Assembly (NCBI RefSeq): GCF_041224545.1
Contig: NZ_JBGFGP010000105.1
Span: 24,840-88,839 of the forward strand
DNA from: Sedimentitalea sp041224545
GTDB lineage: Bacteria; Pseudomonadota; Alphaproteobacteria; Rhodobacterales; Rhodobacteraceae
Direction of reading: 5' to 3'
DNA length: 64,000 nucleotides
Made by a program: the position numbers and the translations under genes. Shown here one piece after another: positions 25,067 through 32,632 of this stretch; position 1 is the first letter of the stretch; the number at the start of each line of letters is the position of its first letter. A model generated the notes under the pieces. That model ran no database searches and was not told the DNA's origin. It saw only the letters and a list, made by a program, of their open reading frames with translations.

Positions 25067-26056
25067 TCAGCCGTTGCCCAGACCCAAGGTGACTCCCGTT
25101 GCGCGATCCACGATGACGATATCATCGGCGCTCAAGGTGGAGCCCCCCATCACGCTGGCAACTTCGGTGCCATCGATCCAGATATGGCTAAGACCTTCGG
25201 TCTCTTCATCGGCGATCACCTCGATTCGCGGCTCGGCGTTCTGTTCGAGATCGGACATCACCATTATCTGGTCGTCGTCGGCCTCATAATCCATCACGCG
25301 GATGGCCTCGGACTCCTGCCCATCCCCGGCGGTGTCATGCGCATCAAGGACAAAGCGATCCGCCCCGTCCCCTCCGGACAACACATCTCCACCAGCTCCG
25401 ATCAGCGTGTCGTCGCCATCGCCGCCGTTGAGGTAATCCACGGTTTCGTCATCCGCAAGATCTTCGTGATCGGACCCGATGAGAAGGTCGTCGCCGAAAC
25501 CGCCAAACAGGGTATCCTGTCCGTCACCGCCGACCAATACGTCATCGCCCATGCCGCCATGCAACGCATCGTCGTCCCCGTTGCCATGCAGAAGGTCGTC
25601 GCCGTCACCACCCTGCAGGACATCCTCACCTTCGCCGCCCCGCATCAGGTCATCACCGCCATGGCCAAAGAGCAGGTCCGCACCCATGTCACCGCTGAGC
25701 ATATCCTGACCGTCCTCGCCATGCAGAGTGTCGTTGCCGTCACCGCCAAAGAGGGTGTCGTCACCCGCAGCACCGTGCAGGTCGTCATCTCCGGCACCGC
25801 CATGAATCGAATCGGCCCCGCCATATCCGTTGATCTGATCGTTCCCGGTGTCGCCAGCGATCTGTTCAGCCGCCGAGCCGCCTGACAGGATCTGGTCGAT
25901 CGGCACGATTTCAGCGGTGGATTCACCGGTTGCGACATCTTCGGTTTCCGGCCCCATGTCCTCCCCGGACTCTTCGTCGGGTTCAGCAGACAGATCAACG
26001 ACCATGGCCGCGCCGCCGACCGCAAGCAACCCCAGCAACCCAGCCAACATCAACAT
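25067..26056 (-). CDS. RTX-type calcium-binding repeat protein with N-terminal membrane segment
   Basis: A 329-residue acidic protein. Residues 1-21 (MLMLAGLLGLLAVGGAAMVV) are a hydrophobic segment. An Asp/Glu-rich spacer leads into 14 uninterrupted nonapeptides of the GGxGxDxLx type (from GDTGNDQIN to GGFGDDLLI), a degenerate stretch, then GGDGDDTLI and GGDGADRFV. The C-terminal ~90 residues (IRVMDYEADDDQIMV, HIWIDGTEVASVMGG) look like the domain following RTX repeats in type I substrates. Repeats bind Ca2+ outside the cell. It is a plausible cargo of the secretion pair at 15615-18637, but the N-terminal segment is unusual for that route. GGAGAG precedes the ATG. Confidence 0.88.
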   Translation of the reverse strand: MLMLAGLLGLLAVGGAAMVVDLSAEPDEESGEDMGPETEDVATGESTAEIVPIDQILSGGSAAEQIAGDTGNDQINGYGGADSIHGGAGDDDLHGAAGDDTLFGGDGNDTLHGEDGQDMLSGDMGADLLFGHGGDDLMRGGEGEDVLQGGDGDDLLHGNGDDDALHGGMGDDVLVGGDGQDTLFGGFGDDLLIGSDHEDLADDETVDYLNGGDGDDTLIGAGGDVLSGGDGADRFVLDAHDTAGDGQESEAIRVMDYEADDDQIMVMSDLEQNAEPRIEVIADEETEGLSHIWIDGTEVASVMGGSTLSADDIVIVDRATGVTLGLGNG

Positions 26057-26148
26057 CGGAACTCTCCACAGAATACGTCCGGTGAATTAGGACATGCCGG
26101 TGGGGTCCGGGTCAAAGCAAAGCTGACCTCAGGGTTAAGCGCGGGTTA

Positions 26149-26655
26149 TCAGATCCACGGTTCCGGTTGTTGGCTATAGGCGATGTAAAGCGGGTGTTTC
26201 GGGTGTCCGGTCTTGCTCAGCCCGAGGTGAAACAGAGGGCGTCCCGTACCGCGCAGCAATGTGGCAACCGTATCGCCGCGTGACAGGTGCGCGCCGTGCG
26301 TTCCCCAGGCGGCGATCACCTGATCGGCCCATGCGGCCCCGGCCAGGATCGCCGCGTCGTTTTCCGGCCCGACGGGATCCTCGGCGGCGCGCATGGCGCG
26401 GGGATCGGTGTCGCGCCAGGCGAATATGTTGGTCACCTGAAACGCGCCGAAACCAAGCGCGCGTGCCCGCCTTTCGCAGCGTTCGACGGTGGGGTCGTTC
26501 TGAATCTCGGTGGCGGTCGAGGGGTTCAGCATCACGAACAGCGCCCGCTTGCCCGCTGCATCCCAGACCCGCGTGAGGCTATAGCGATAGCGTTCGCAAT
26601 CGGAATAGATGGCGGTCGAGGGGGCATCCCCCTTGGTGTGAGATCGGGTTATCAT
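26149..26655 (-). CDS. DUF1643 domain-containing protein
   Basis: A 168-residue protein of the COG4333/DUF1643 family. YSDCERYRYSLTRVWD at the start, LFVMLNPSTATEIQNDPTVERCERRARALGFG and the FHLGLSKTGHPKHPLYI C-terminus are the conserved blocks. No enzymatic function is established, and I cannot assign one. It lies between truB and the RTX gene on the same strand, but intervals of about 60-90 bp leave co-transcription unclear. Confidence 0.88.
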   Translation of the reverse strand: MITRSHTKGDAPSTAIYSDCERYRYSLTRVWDAAGKRALFVMLNPSTATEIQNDPTVERCERRARALGFGAFQVTNIFAWRDTDPRAMRAAEDPVGPENDAAILAGAAWADQVIAAWGTHGAHLSRGDTVATLLRGTGRPLFHLGLSKTGHPKHPLYIAYSQQPEPWI

Positions 26656-26719
26656 AGCGCGGGTTTAGCCAGAATGAACCGACGGGAAAAGAGCCCGGGT
26701 GGCCTCTTGCTGCCGGATC

Positions 26720-27628
26720 TCATGATTGGTTGAACACGCGGGCAGGGTGCAGTTCGCCCGATTTGTAGACTCCCACCGCCAGCGCCTTGCCATCCTGCGA
26801 GGCCCAGGCGTCGTCGCCGTATTCCACATCCGAGGCAAAGACCATGCCGGGATTGCCGTTGCGCAACCGCGTCGCTCCTTCGGGGGTGCAGCGCAGTTCG
26901 GGCAGTTCGGAGAGGCCGACTTCGAGCGGTTGCAGATGGGCGTCTAGTTCAGGCGTCCGCGCCAGTTCCTCGATTCGCTCCAGTGACAGGCCGTCCTCGG
27001 CATTGAACGGCCCCGACCAGATGCGCCGCAGCGACACGACATGCCCCAGACACCCGAGCGCCTTGCCCAGATCGCGCGCGATGCTGCGCACGTAACCGCC
27101 CTTGCCGCATGTCATTTCCAGCGTGACGTGATCGGCATCGGGCCGGTCTGTCAGGATCAGCTGCTCGACCCAGAGCGGACGGGCGGCAAGTTCCATGTCT
27201 TCCCCGTCCCTCGCGCGCTTGTAGGCGCGTTCCCCGTCGATCTTGACGGCCGAGAATTGCGGCGGCACCTGCTGGATATCGCCGACAAACGCGTTCAGCG
27301 CATTCTTGATCTCTTCATCGGTGGGCCGCAGGTCGCTTTGTGCGATGATCTCGCCCTCGGCGTCGTCGGTATTGGTCGACTGCCCAAGCCGGACGGTAAA
27401 TGTATACGCCTTGAGCGCGTCGGTTATGTAAGGCACCGTTTTCGTCGCCTCGCCAAGCGCAATGGCAAGCACGCCGGTCGCCGCCGGATCAAGCGTCCCC
27501 GCGTGCCCCGCCTTTTGCGCGTTCATCGCCCAGCGGACCTTGTTCACGATAGCGGTTGAGGTCGGCCCGGCGGGCTTGTCGATGACCAGCCAGCCCGAAA
27601 TGTCGCGGCCTTTGCGTTTGCGTCCCAT
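26720..27628 (-). CDS. truB: tRNA pseudouridine(55) synthase
   Basis: A 302-residue pseudouridine synthase. GWLVIDKPAGPTST is the TruB N-terminus, and GHAGTLDPAATGVL contains the catalytic Asp47. VPPQFSAVKIDGERAYKRAR and CGKGGYVRSIARDLG follow. It isomerises U55 in the T-loop of tRNAs. The ATG at 27628 yields the canonical MGRKRKGRDISGW start; an open frame continues upstream but lacks homology. It is on the same strand as rbfA and rpsO but separated from both by inserted genes. Confidence 0.95.
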   Translation of the reverse strand: MGRKRKGRDISGWLVIDKPAGPTSTAIVNKVRWAMNAQKAGHAGTLDPAATGVLAIALGEATKTVPYITDALKAYTFTVRLGQSTNTDDAEGEIIAQSDLRPTDEEIKNALNAFVGDIQQVPPQFSAVKIDGERAYKRARDGEDMELAARPLWVEQLILTDRPDADHVTLEMTCGKGGYVRSIARDLGKALGCLGHVVSLRRIWSGPFNAEDGLSLERIEELARTPELDAHLQPLEVGLSELPELRCTPEGATRLRNGNPGMVFASDVEYGDDAWASQDGKALAVGVYKSGELHPARVFNQS

Positions 27629-27814
27629 GGTGCCTCTGCGTGGTTCAGGATGCGGCGGCGTAGCCGAGACGGGCAGGGCTGTCAAACCCCGCCGGATGCC
27701 GGCGCAAGATGCGGACGAAACTTTACCTCGTGTTTGACGCATCTGTCCGGTTGCGCCCGGGATCAGGCAATTCTAGATCCGGTACCGGAGATGCCTGAAG
27801 AAGCGACAGGGTCA

Positions 27815-29032
27815 ATGACGAAACATGCCACCACCGTGATCGGGCAGACCAAGCCTGGCGGGTCACCGGGCGAGGTTTTTCGGGCCTTTCTCAAGCTGGG
27901 CCTGACCTCGTTCGGCGGGCCGGTTGCCCATCTTGGCTACTTTCACGACGAACTGGTCACGCGGCGCAAGTGGATCGACGAGGCGGGGTATGCCGATCTC
28001 GTGGCGCTGTGTCAGTTTCTGCCCGGCCCGGCCAGCAGCCAGGTCGGTTTCGCGCTCGGTCTGTTGCGTGGCGGGCCGTTGGGGGCGCTGGCCGCGTGGG
28101 TGGCGTTCACGCTCCCCTCTGCGCTGATACTGGTGTTGTTTGCGCTGGGGGCTGCTGCCTTTGACGGACCGGTGGGGGCTGGGTTGATCCATGGCCTCAA
28201 GGTGGTTGCGGTTGCGGTGGTCGCGCAGGCGGTCTGGGGCATGGCGCGCAGCCTTGCGCCGGATGGCGCGCGGGCCGGGATCGCGCTCGCCGCCGTGCTT
28301 CTCGTGGTGTTTGTGGGGGGCTCGCAGGGTCAGATCGCCACCATTCTGGCCGGCGCTGCGGCGGGTCTGGTCCTGTGCCGCGAGGCGCAGGCCCCTGTGC
28401 AGGGGCATCTGGCCTTTGCCGTTTCAAAGCGGGCGGGCATCCTGTCACTCGTCCTTTTCGTCGCGCTTCTGGTTCTGTTGCCATTCGTGGCCTCAGGCGC
28501 GCCGGGCTTGGCCTTGTTCGATGGCTTTTATCGCGCCGGGGCGCTGGTCTTTGGCGGAGGGCATGTGGTGCTGCCGCTGCTTCAGGCCGAAGTGGCGGGC
28601 GTTGGCGGCGTGTCCAACGATGCCTTTCTTGCCGGTTACGGCGCAGCGCAGGCGGTTCCGGGGCCGCTGTTCACCTTTGCTGCCTATCTTGGCGCGATCA
28701 TGGGAACGCCGCCTGGCGGGATCGCCGGGGCGGCCGTCGCGCTGGTGGCGATCTTTCTGCCGGGATTCCTGTTGCTCATTGGCGCGCTGCCCTTCTGGAA
28801 CGTGTTTCGCGTGCGCCCTGCGGCGCAGTCGGCGATGCGCGGGGCCAATGCGGCGGTGGTGGGGATCCTCGGCGCGGCGCTTTATGATCCGGTCTGGACC
28901 AGCGCCATCCTGTCTCCACGCGACTTTGCGCTGGCGCTTGCGGGGTTCCTGCTGCTCACCGTCTGGAAGGCGCCCCCCTGGATCGTTGTGGTGCTCGTCG
29001 GCGTCGGCGGTATCGTGCTCGGGCCGCTCTGA
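27815..29032 (+). CDS. chrA: Chromate efflux transporter, ChrA family
   Basis: A 405-residue long-chain CHR-family membrane protein with two homologous halves. The first half has FLKLGLTSFGGPVAHLGYF and CQFLPGPASSQVGFALG; the second has YRAGALVFGGGHVVLPLLQAE and AQAVPGPLFTFAAYLG. The repeated GGP/GGGH and PGP motifs are the family signature. Characterised members expel chromate by a sulfate-like antiport; natural substrates may differ. The ATG at 27815 has ACAGGG upstream; 27791 is an in-frame alternative. It runs opposite to truB and to the glycosidase gene that it meets end to end (4-bp gap). Confidence 0.92.
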   Translation: MTKHATTVIGQTKPGGSPGEVFRAFLKLGLTSFGGPVAHLGYFHDELVTRRKWIDEAGYADLVALCQFLPGPASSQVGFALGLLRGGPLGALAAWVAFTLPSALILVLFALGAAAFDGPVGAGLIHGLKVVAVAVVAQAVWGMARSLAPDGARAGIALAAVLLVVFVGGSQGQIATILAGAAAGLVLCREAQAPVQGHLAFAVSKRAGILSLVLFVALLVLLPFVASGAPGLALFDGFYRAGALVFGGGHVVLPLLQAEVAGVGGVSNDAFLAGYGAAQAVPGPLFTFAAYLGAIMGTPPGGIAGAAVALVAIFLPGFLLLIGALPFWNVFRVRPAAQSAMRGANAAVVGILGAALYDPVWTSAILSPRDFALALAGFLLLTVWKAPPWIVVVLVGVGGIVLGPL

Positions 29033-29036
29033 ACGC

Positions 29037-29777
29037 CTATTCCGCGTCCACCACCAGCCCGACAATCGGCCCCAGCCGAAAACCCAGGTCATTGCGACCG
29101 ATGGACGGGGCATACAGGCGCGAGATGTTGCCGTCGAAATAGAGGGCATTGGGCAGGTTCAGAGCATCGCGAAACATGCTGCCGAATTCATGAAATGTCA
29201 CCGCGTTCCGTGAAATGACGAACACGGCCCGGCTGCCATCGGCGCTGGTTCCGACGCCATTGCGGACATAGCGCGACGTGCTGTCGACGAGAAACCGCGG
29301 GTGCAACTCTCCGTCGATGACCAGCATCGGTCCGGATTGCGTGGCATATTTGCAGGCTGGTTGCGCCTCGACAAAGGCCAGCGTTTCGAACACATCCGCG
29401 CGGCCCTCGCGAATGCAGAACACGCCATTCGGCAAAAGCCCGAAATTCCCGGGCCCCTCATTGGTAATCACGCGTTTTGTCTCGATACCATTCTCGAGAT
29501 AATGACCCACCGGCGTGCGGTCATCGTGATACATGCCCGCGTTCATCGCAAAGGCGAGCCGTTTGCCCGATCCGGCAAGTGCGGAGTCGATGCTGGAAAA
29601 ATGCCCGTACAACGCGCCGGTGTCGTCTTGGAGAAACAGGCGCAAGTCGGCCTGCGTCATGTCGATGTCACAGACCGTATAGCCGTTGCCGCCATGTTCG
29701 ATATCGCGGCAATCCTGCGCCGTTGCGGCGACCGGGGCCATCAGAAGGGTCAGCAGGGAGGCGACAATTCGCTTCAC
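29037..29777 (-). CDS. Phosphodiester glycosidase (NAGPA/DUF2233) family exported protein
   Basis: A 246-residue secreted protein. The signal peptide MKRIVASLLTLLMAPVAATAQ is followed by the NAGPA-like fold: LAFAMNAGMYHDDRTPVGHYLENG with a conserved Asn-Ala-Gly-Met loop, NGVFCIREGRADV, ATQSGPMLVIDGELHP, and GVGTSADGSRAVFVISR. The family includes the human uncovering enzyme and bacterial YigE-like proteins. It presumably cleaves a sugar-phosphodiester in the periplasm; the substrate is unknown. Its ATG overlaps the rbfA stop by 4 bp, so it is translated with a ribosome-maturation factor. Confidence 0.87.
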   Translation of the reverse strand: MKRIVASLLTLLMAPVAATAQDCRDIEHGGNGYTVCDIDMTQADLRLFLQDDTGALYGHFSSIDSALAGSGKRLAFAMNAGMYHDDRTPVGHYLENGIETKRVITNEGPGNFGLLPNGVFCIREGRADVFETLAFVEAQPACKYATQSGPMLVIDGELHPRFLVDSTSRYVRNGVGTSADGSRAVFVISRNAVTFHEFGSMFRDALNLPNALYFDGNISRLYAPSIGRNDLGFRLGPIVGLVVDAE

Positions 29778-30169
29778 CCTTCGATGTCGCGGCGGACCGC
29801 GTCCTGGTTCAGCATCCTGCGTGTATCGTCCATGCGGTCAAACGTATCATCCAGTTGGAAGCGCAGGTCCGGGGCAAACTTCAGTGCCAGTTTCTTGGAC
29901 ACCGCCCGACGCAGTTCCCCCTTGTTGCGGGCCAGCAGCTTCAGAACCTCGTCCTGGCCCTGCCCGCCAAGGGGCAGCACATAGGCGGTTGCAACCCGCA
30001 GGTCAGGGGAGGTTCGGACCTCGCCCACGGTGATCGACATGCGGTTGAGGTCGGGATCGTGGACGTCGCCACGGGCCAGCACTTCGGAGAGGGTGCGCCG
30101 GATCAGTTCGCCGACGCGAAGCTGCCGCTGGGACGGGCCGGGACCATCGTGAAATTTGTTCTTTGCCAT
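29774..30169 (-). CDS. rbfA: 30S ribosome-binding factor A
   Basis: A 131-residue KH-type protein. RQLRVGELIRRTLSEVLARGDVHD, VTISVGEVRTSPDLRVATAYVLP-like segments and LKFAPDLRFQLDDTFDRMDDTRRML match RbfA, with the conserved P-x-L-x-F-x-x-D near the C-terminus. It assists late 30S maturation, particularly 16S 5' end processing and cold adaptation. It diverges from dapB with 83 bp between starts. It is normally a neighbour of truB, which here lies 2.1 kb away. Confidence 0.95.
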   Translation of the reverse strand: MAKNKFHDGPGPSQRQLRVGELIRRTLSEVLARGDVHDPDLNRMSITVGEVRTSPDLRVATAYVLPLGGQGQDEVLKLLARNKGELRRAVSKKLALKFAPDLRFQLDDTFDRMDDTRRMLNQDAVRRDIEG

Positions 30170-30252
30170 GATCCTGATCTAAGCGGTCGCAGAGGCTTTG
30201 CCAAGCGGGCCGCAACCGGATAACAGCACCTGACGCAATGGAGTGACGCGCA

Positions 30253-31068
30253 ATGACACATAAGCCGGGTATTGTTGTAACGGGCGCATCGGGCCGCATG
30301 GGCCAGATGCTGGTGCGGATCATCACCGAAAGCGACAAGGCACAGCTTGTCGGCGCTGTCGAACGCGAGGGTCACGCATGGGTGGGGCAGGATATCGGCA
30401 CCGCCATGGGCGGCGGCGCGCTCGGAGTCGCGGTGACCGATGATCCGCTCGAGGCCTTTGCCCGGGCGCAGGCGGTGATCGACTTTACCGCGCCACAGGC
30501 AACGCTGGATTTTGCAGTGCTCGCAGCGCAGGCGCGGCTGGTCCATGTGATCGGGACAACCGGGATGACGGATGCGCAGATCGCGGCGCTGACGCCGGCA
30601 TCGCGACATGCGGTGATCGTGCGGGCCGGCAACATGAGTGTTGGCGTCAACCTGTTGACACAGTTGACCCGAAAGGTGGCGGCGGCGCTTGGCGAGGATT
30701 TCGATATCGAGATCATCGAAGCGCATCATCGTCACAAGGTGGATGCACCCTCCGGCACCGCTCTGATGCTGGGCGAGGCGGCGGCAGAGGGGCGCGGTGT
30801 TGCCCTGTCCGATGTCGCGGATCGTGGTCGCGACGGTATTACCGGCGCGCGCGAACGCGGTCACATCGGCTTTACCGCGATCCGGGGCGGTGACATCGTG
30901 GGCGAACATGACGTGCTGTTCGCCGCACCCGGCGAGCGGATCACGCTGCGCCACGTCGCCACCGACCGCGCGGTGTTCGCCCGTGGCGCCCTGCGCGCCG
31001 CATTGTGGGGGCAGGGCAAGGCTCCGGGTGCCTATGACATGATAGATGTTCTTGGTCTGAACGACTGA
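30253..31068 (+). CDS. dapB: 4-hydroxy-tetrahydrodipicolinate reductase
   Basis: A 271-residue enzyme of the lysine/diaminopimelate pathway. GIVVTGASGRMGQMLVRI is the NAD(P)H-binding loop, VIGTTGMTDAQI the substrate-domain entry, and EAHHRHKVDAPSGTAL the DapB signature with the catalytic HH and Lys. It makes tetrahydrodipicolinate for lysine and peptidoglycan in the cytosol. It diverges from rbfA. Confidence 0.96.
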   Translation: MTHKPGIVVTGASGRMGQMLVRIITESDKAQLVGAVEREGHAWVGQDIGTAMGGGALGVAVTDDPLEAFARAQAVIDFTAPQATLDFAVLAAQARLVHVIGTTGMTDAQIAALTPASRHAVIVRAGNMSVGVNLLTQLTRKVAAALGEDFDIEIIEAHHRHKVDAPSGTALMLGEAAAEGRGVALSDVADRGRDGITGARERGHIGFTAIRGGDIVGEHDVLFAAPGERITLRHVATDRAVFARGALRAALWGQGKAPGAYDMIDVLGLND

Positions 31069-31286
31069 TCGGCAAGTTTTCGCGCAGCGACCTGTCGATA
31101 TGATCCTGAGCGCCGCGGGTCGGGCAATCCGGCGACCGAAAGGCACAGGTTGCGCCACGAACCCCATCGCCGTCCACAGGTCACGACCCAAGTGTTTCAC
31201 TTGGACGCAAACCGGTAAGAACTCACATCTCCAACGTCAGCCCCCGTGCCGCAATGGACGCGAATACCACGGGTCTCCCGGGCGGA

Positions 31287-31880
31287 TCAGGTCGAGCGGA
31301 GCAGGACCTTGCTCGAACCCAGGGCTTCGGCAATGCGGCTGTATTGCTGGCTTTTGCTTTCGGAACCTGAGGCGCTGCGCAGCAGCAGGGTTTCGGTATT
31401 GCTCAGGATGGCACTTGCCTGCTGGTTCACCTGTGCCTGGGCCTGCGGAGCAACCGGCGTGAGCGGGCGCGAGGTGCGAATCTCGGGCGAGGTGTCGGTG
31501 GCCTGTCGGGTGGCGCGTCCGCGCATCTGCGACGTATCACGGTTGCGGCGGGCAAGATTCTCAAGCTGGTCAGAGGTGTCCCGCAGAATATCGCGCACCT
31601 CGTCGTAATCGGTGTTTCGCGGGATACCGTCCGCAATCTGACCCAGGCGTTCGGCAAGGCAATCGACCCTGTAGGACTCATTGTCGAGTTCGGCGCAGAA
31701 CTGCTGGGCCGCCGCGATGCCGCCGGTAACGACCTCGGTGTAGTTGTTCGATCCGAAACCACCGGCGGGGAGGATGACCGTGTAGACCAGCGGCGGAACC
31801 GCCTGAGCAAATGCGGGCAGGCCGGTTCCCGTTGCGGCGACGAGAGTGGCGGCAATTCCCAGTTTCCGAAATGCGGTCAT
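31287..31880 (-). CDS. Exported protein of unknown function (Gln-rich C-terminus)
   Basis: A 197-residue protein that I do not recognise. The start at 31880 gives a clear signal peptide (MTAFRKLGIAATLVAATGTGLPAFAQA) with AGGAG upstream; an open frame extends further, but without export logic. The mature part has a Cys pair (FCAELDNESYRVDCLAERLG) likely to form a disulfide, a charged helical middle (DEVRDILRDTSDQLENLARRNRD), and a Gln/Ser-rich amphipathic C-terminus. It diverges, 111 bp apart, from another small exported protein, so they may act together. Confidence 0.7.
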   Translation of the reverse strand: MTAFRKLGIAATLVAATGTGLPAFAQAVPPLVYTVILPAGGFGSNNYTEVVTGGIAAAQQFCAELDNESYRVDCLAERLGQIADGIPRNTDYDEVRDILRDTSDQLENLARRNRDTSQMRGRATRQATDTSPEIRTSRPLTPVAPQAQAQVNQQASAILSNTETLLLRSASGSESKSQQYSRIAEALGSSKVLLRST

Positions 31881-31991
31881 GTTGAAATGGTCTCCTGCAA
31901 GTAGATAAGCTGTTTTTCGCGCCCTGCGTTGCCCGTTGCGTCGCGTCGCGCTATCGTTGGTCATAGTCTAACAGGATTCGAGTGAGAGGGC

Positions 31992-32336
31992 ATGGCCAAA
32001 TTTTCTAGCATCATGATCGCCGGTGTATTTGCAGCAGGCCTCGCGGCGCAGGCGCAGTCCCAGACAACAGCCCCGCTGACGCAGGCACAGGCGCGTCTGG
32101 CCTGTGGAGCGGGCGTCGTGCTGGGTGCCGTGACCTTGCCGGATGGCTCGATCAAGGTCACATGCGAGGCACAGGCCGCAGGCCAGGTTCCCACGGCTCT
32201 TGCGGGTGCGCTGACGCCTGAAGCCGCAGCGGCGCTTGTCGCGACCGTTGTGATCGTCGGGGTTCTTGTCGGGGATGGCGGATCGGAATCGAGTGCCACG
32301 ACAACGGCTGCACCGGTCGATCTGGAGCAGTATTAA
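31992..32336 (+). CDS. Small exported protein of unknown function
   Basis: A 114-residue protein of unrecognised family. The signal peptide MAKFSSIMIAGVFAAGLAAQAQS is followed by a segment with two Cys about 20 residues apart (LACGAGVVLG, KVTCEAQAAG), then a hydrophobic stretch AAAALVATVVIVGVLVG that could be a membrane helix, and a short polar tail ending in DLEQY. The base composition is like its neighbours. Its divergent neighbour at 31287-31880 is also exported with a Cys pair. Confidence 0.65.
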   Translation: MAKFSSIMIAGVFAAGLAAQAQSQTTAPLTQAQARLACGAGVVLGAVTLPDGSIKVTCEAQAAGQVPTALAGALTPEAAAALVATVVIVGVLVGDGGSESSATTTAAPVDLEQY

Positions 32337-32365
32337 CCGCGACGTCGGCGCTTTTCAGCCGCCGT

Positions 32366-32548
32366 TCAGAAATCGACCGCGAGGCCCTTTTTTTCCCAAT
32401 CGCCATAGCGAACGGGTTCCGGACCGTCGCGGCCTCCGAGCTCCTTTGGCAGGGGCGCTTTGAGCGCGGCACGCTTGCGGCGCTCTTCAGCCTCGGCAAG
32501 AGCGCGCTGCGCGGCGGGCGGCAGGTCGGGGTTCGGAGTCTCGGTCAT
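32366..32548 (-). CDS. DUF1674 (SDHAF4-type) succinate dehydrogenase assembly factor
   Basis: A 60-residue protein. The C-terminus GPEPVRYGDWEKKGLAVDF matches the conserved GRYGDWE-x-K-G...DF motif of the DUF1674/SDHAF4 family, and the N-terminal half is a charged helix rich in Ala, Glu and Arg. In mitochondria SDHAF4 binds flavinylated SdhA and limits ROS during complex II assembly; the bacterial role is inferred by homology. No sdh genes are in the window. It diverges from the rsmB-family gene, with 84 bp between starts. Confidence 0.88.
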   Translation of the reverse strand: MTETPNPDLPPAAQRALAEAEERRKRAALKAPLPKELGGRDGPEPVRYGDWEKKGLAVDF

Positions 32549-32632
32549 CGCGGGTTCCTTTATGCCTGATGCGTGATATACGCCCGGGTCCGTGTCTGAC
32601 AAGGGACGCGGTAGATTTGCGGAGAAGGACGG

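Noticed and set aside
25390..25860. Regularly spaced repetitive DNA that could suggest a CRISPR array
   Set aside because: The ~27-bp periodicity is the coding DNA of the RTX nonapeptides; units are degenerate and there are no unique spacers.
26720..27742. Longer truB start at 27742
   Set aside because: The extra 38 residues are basic, low in complexity and absent from TruB proteins; the ATG at 27628 starts the family.
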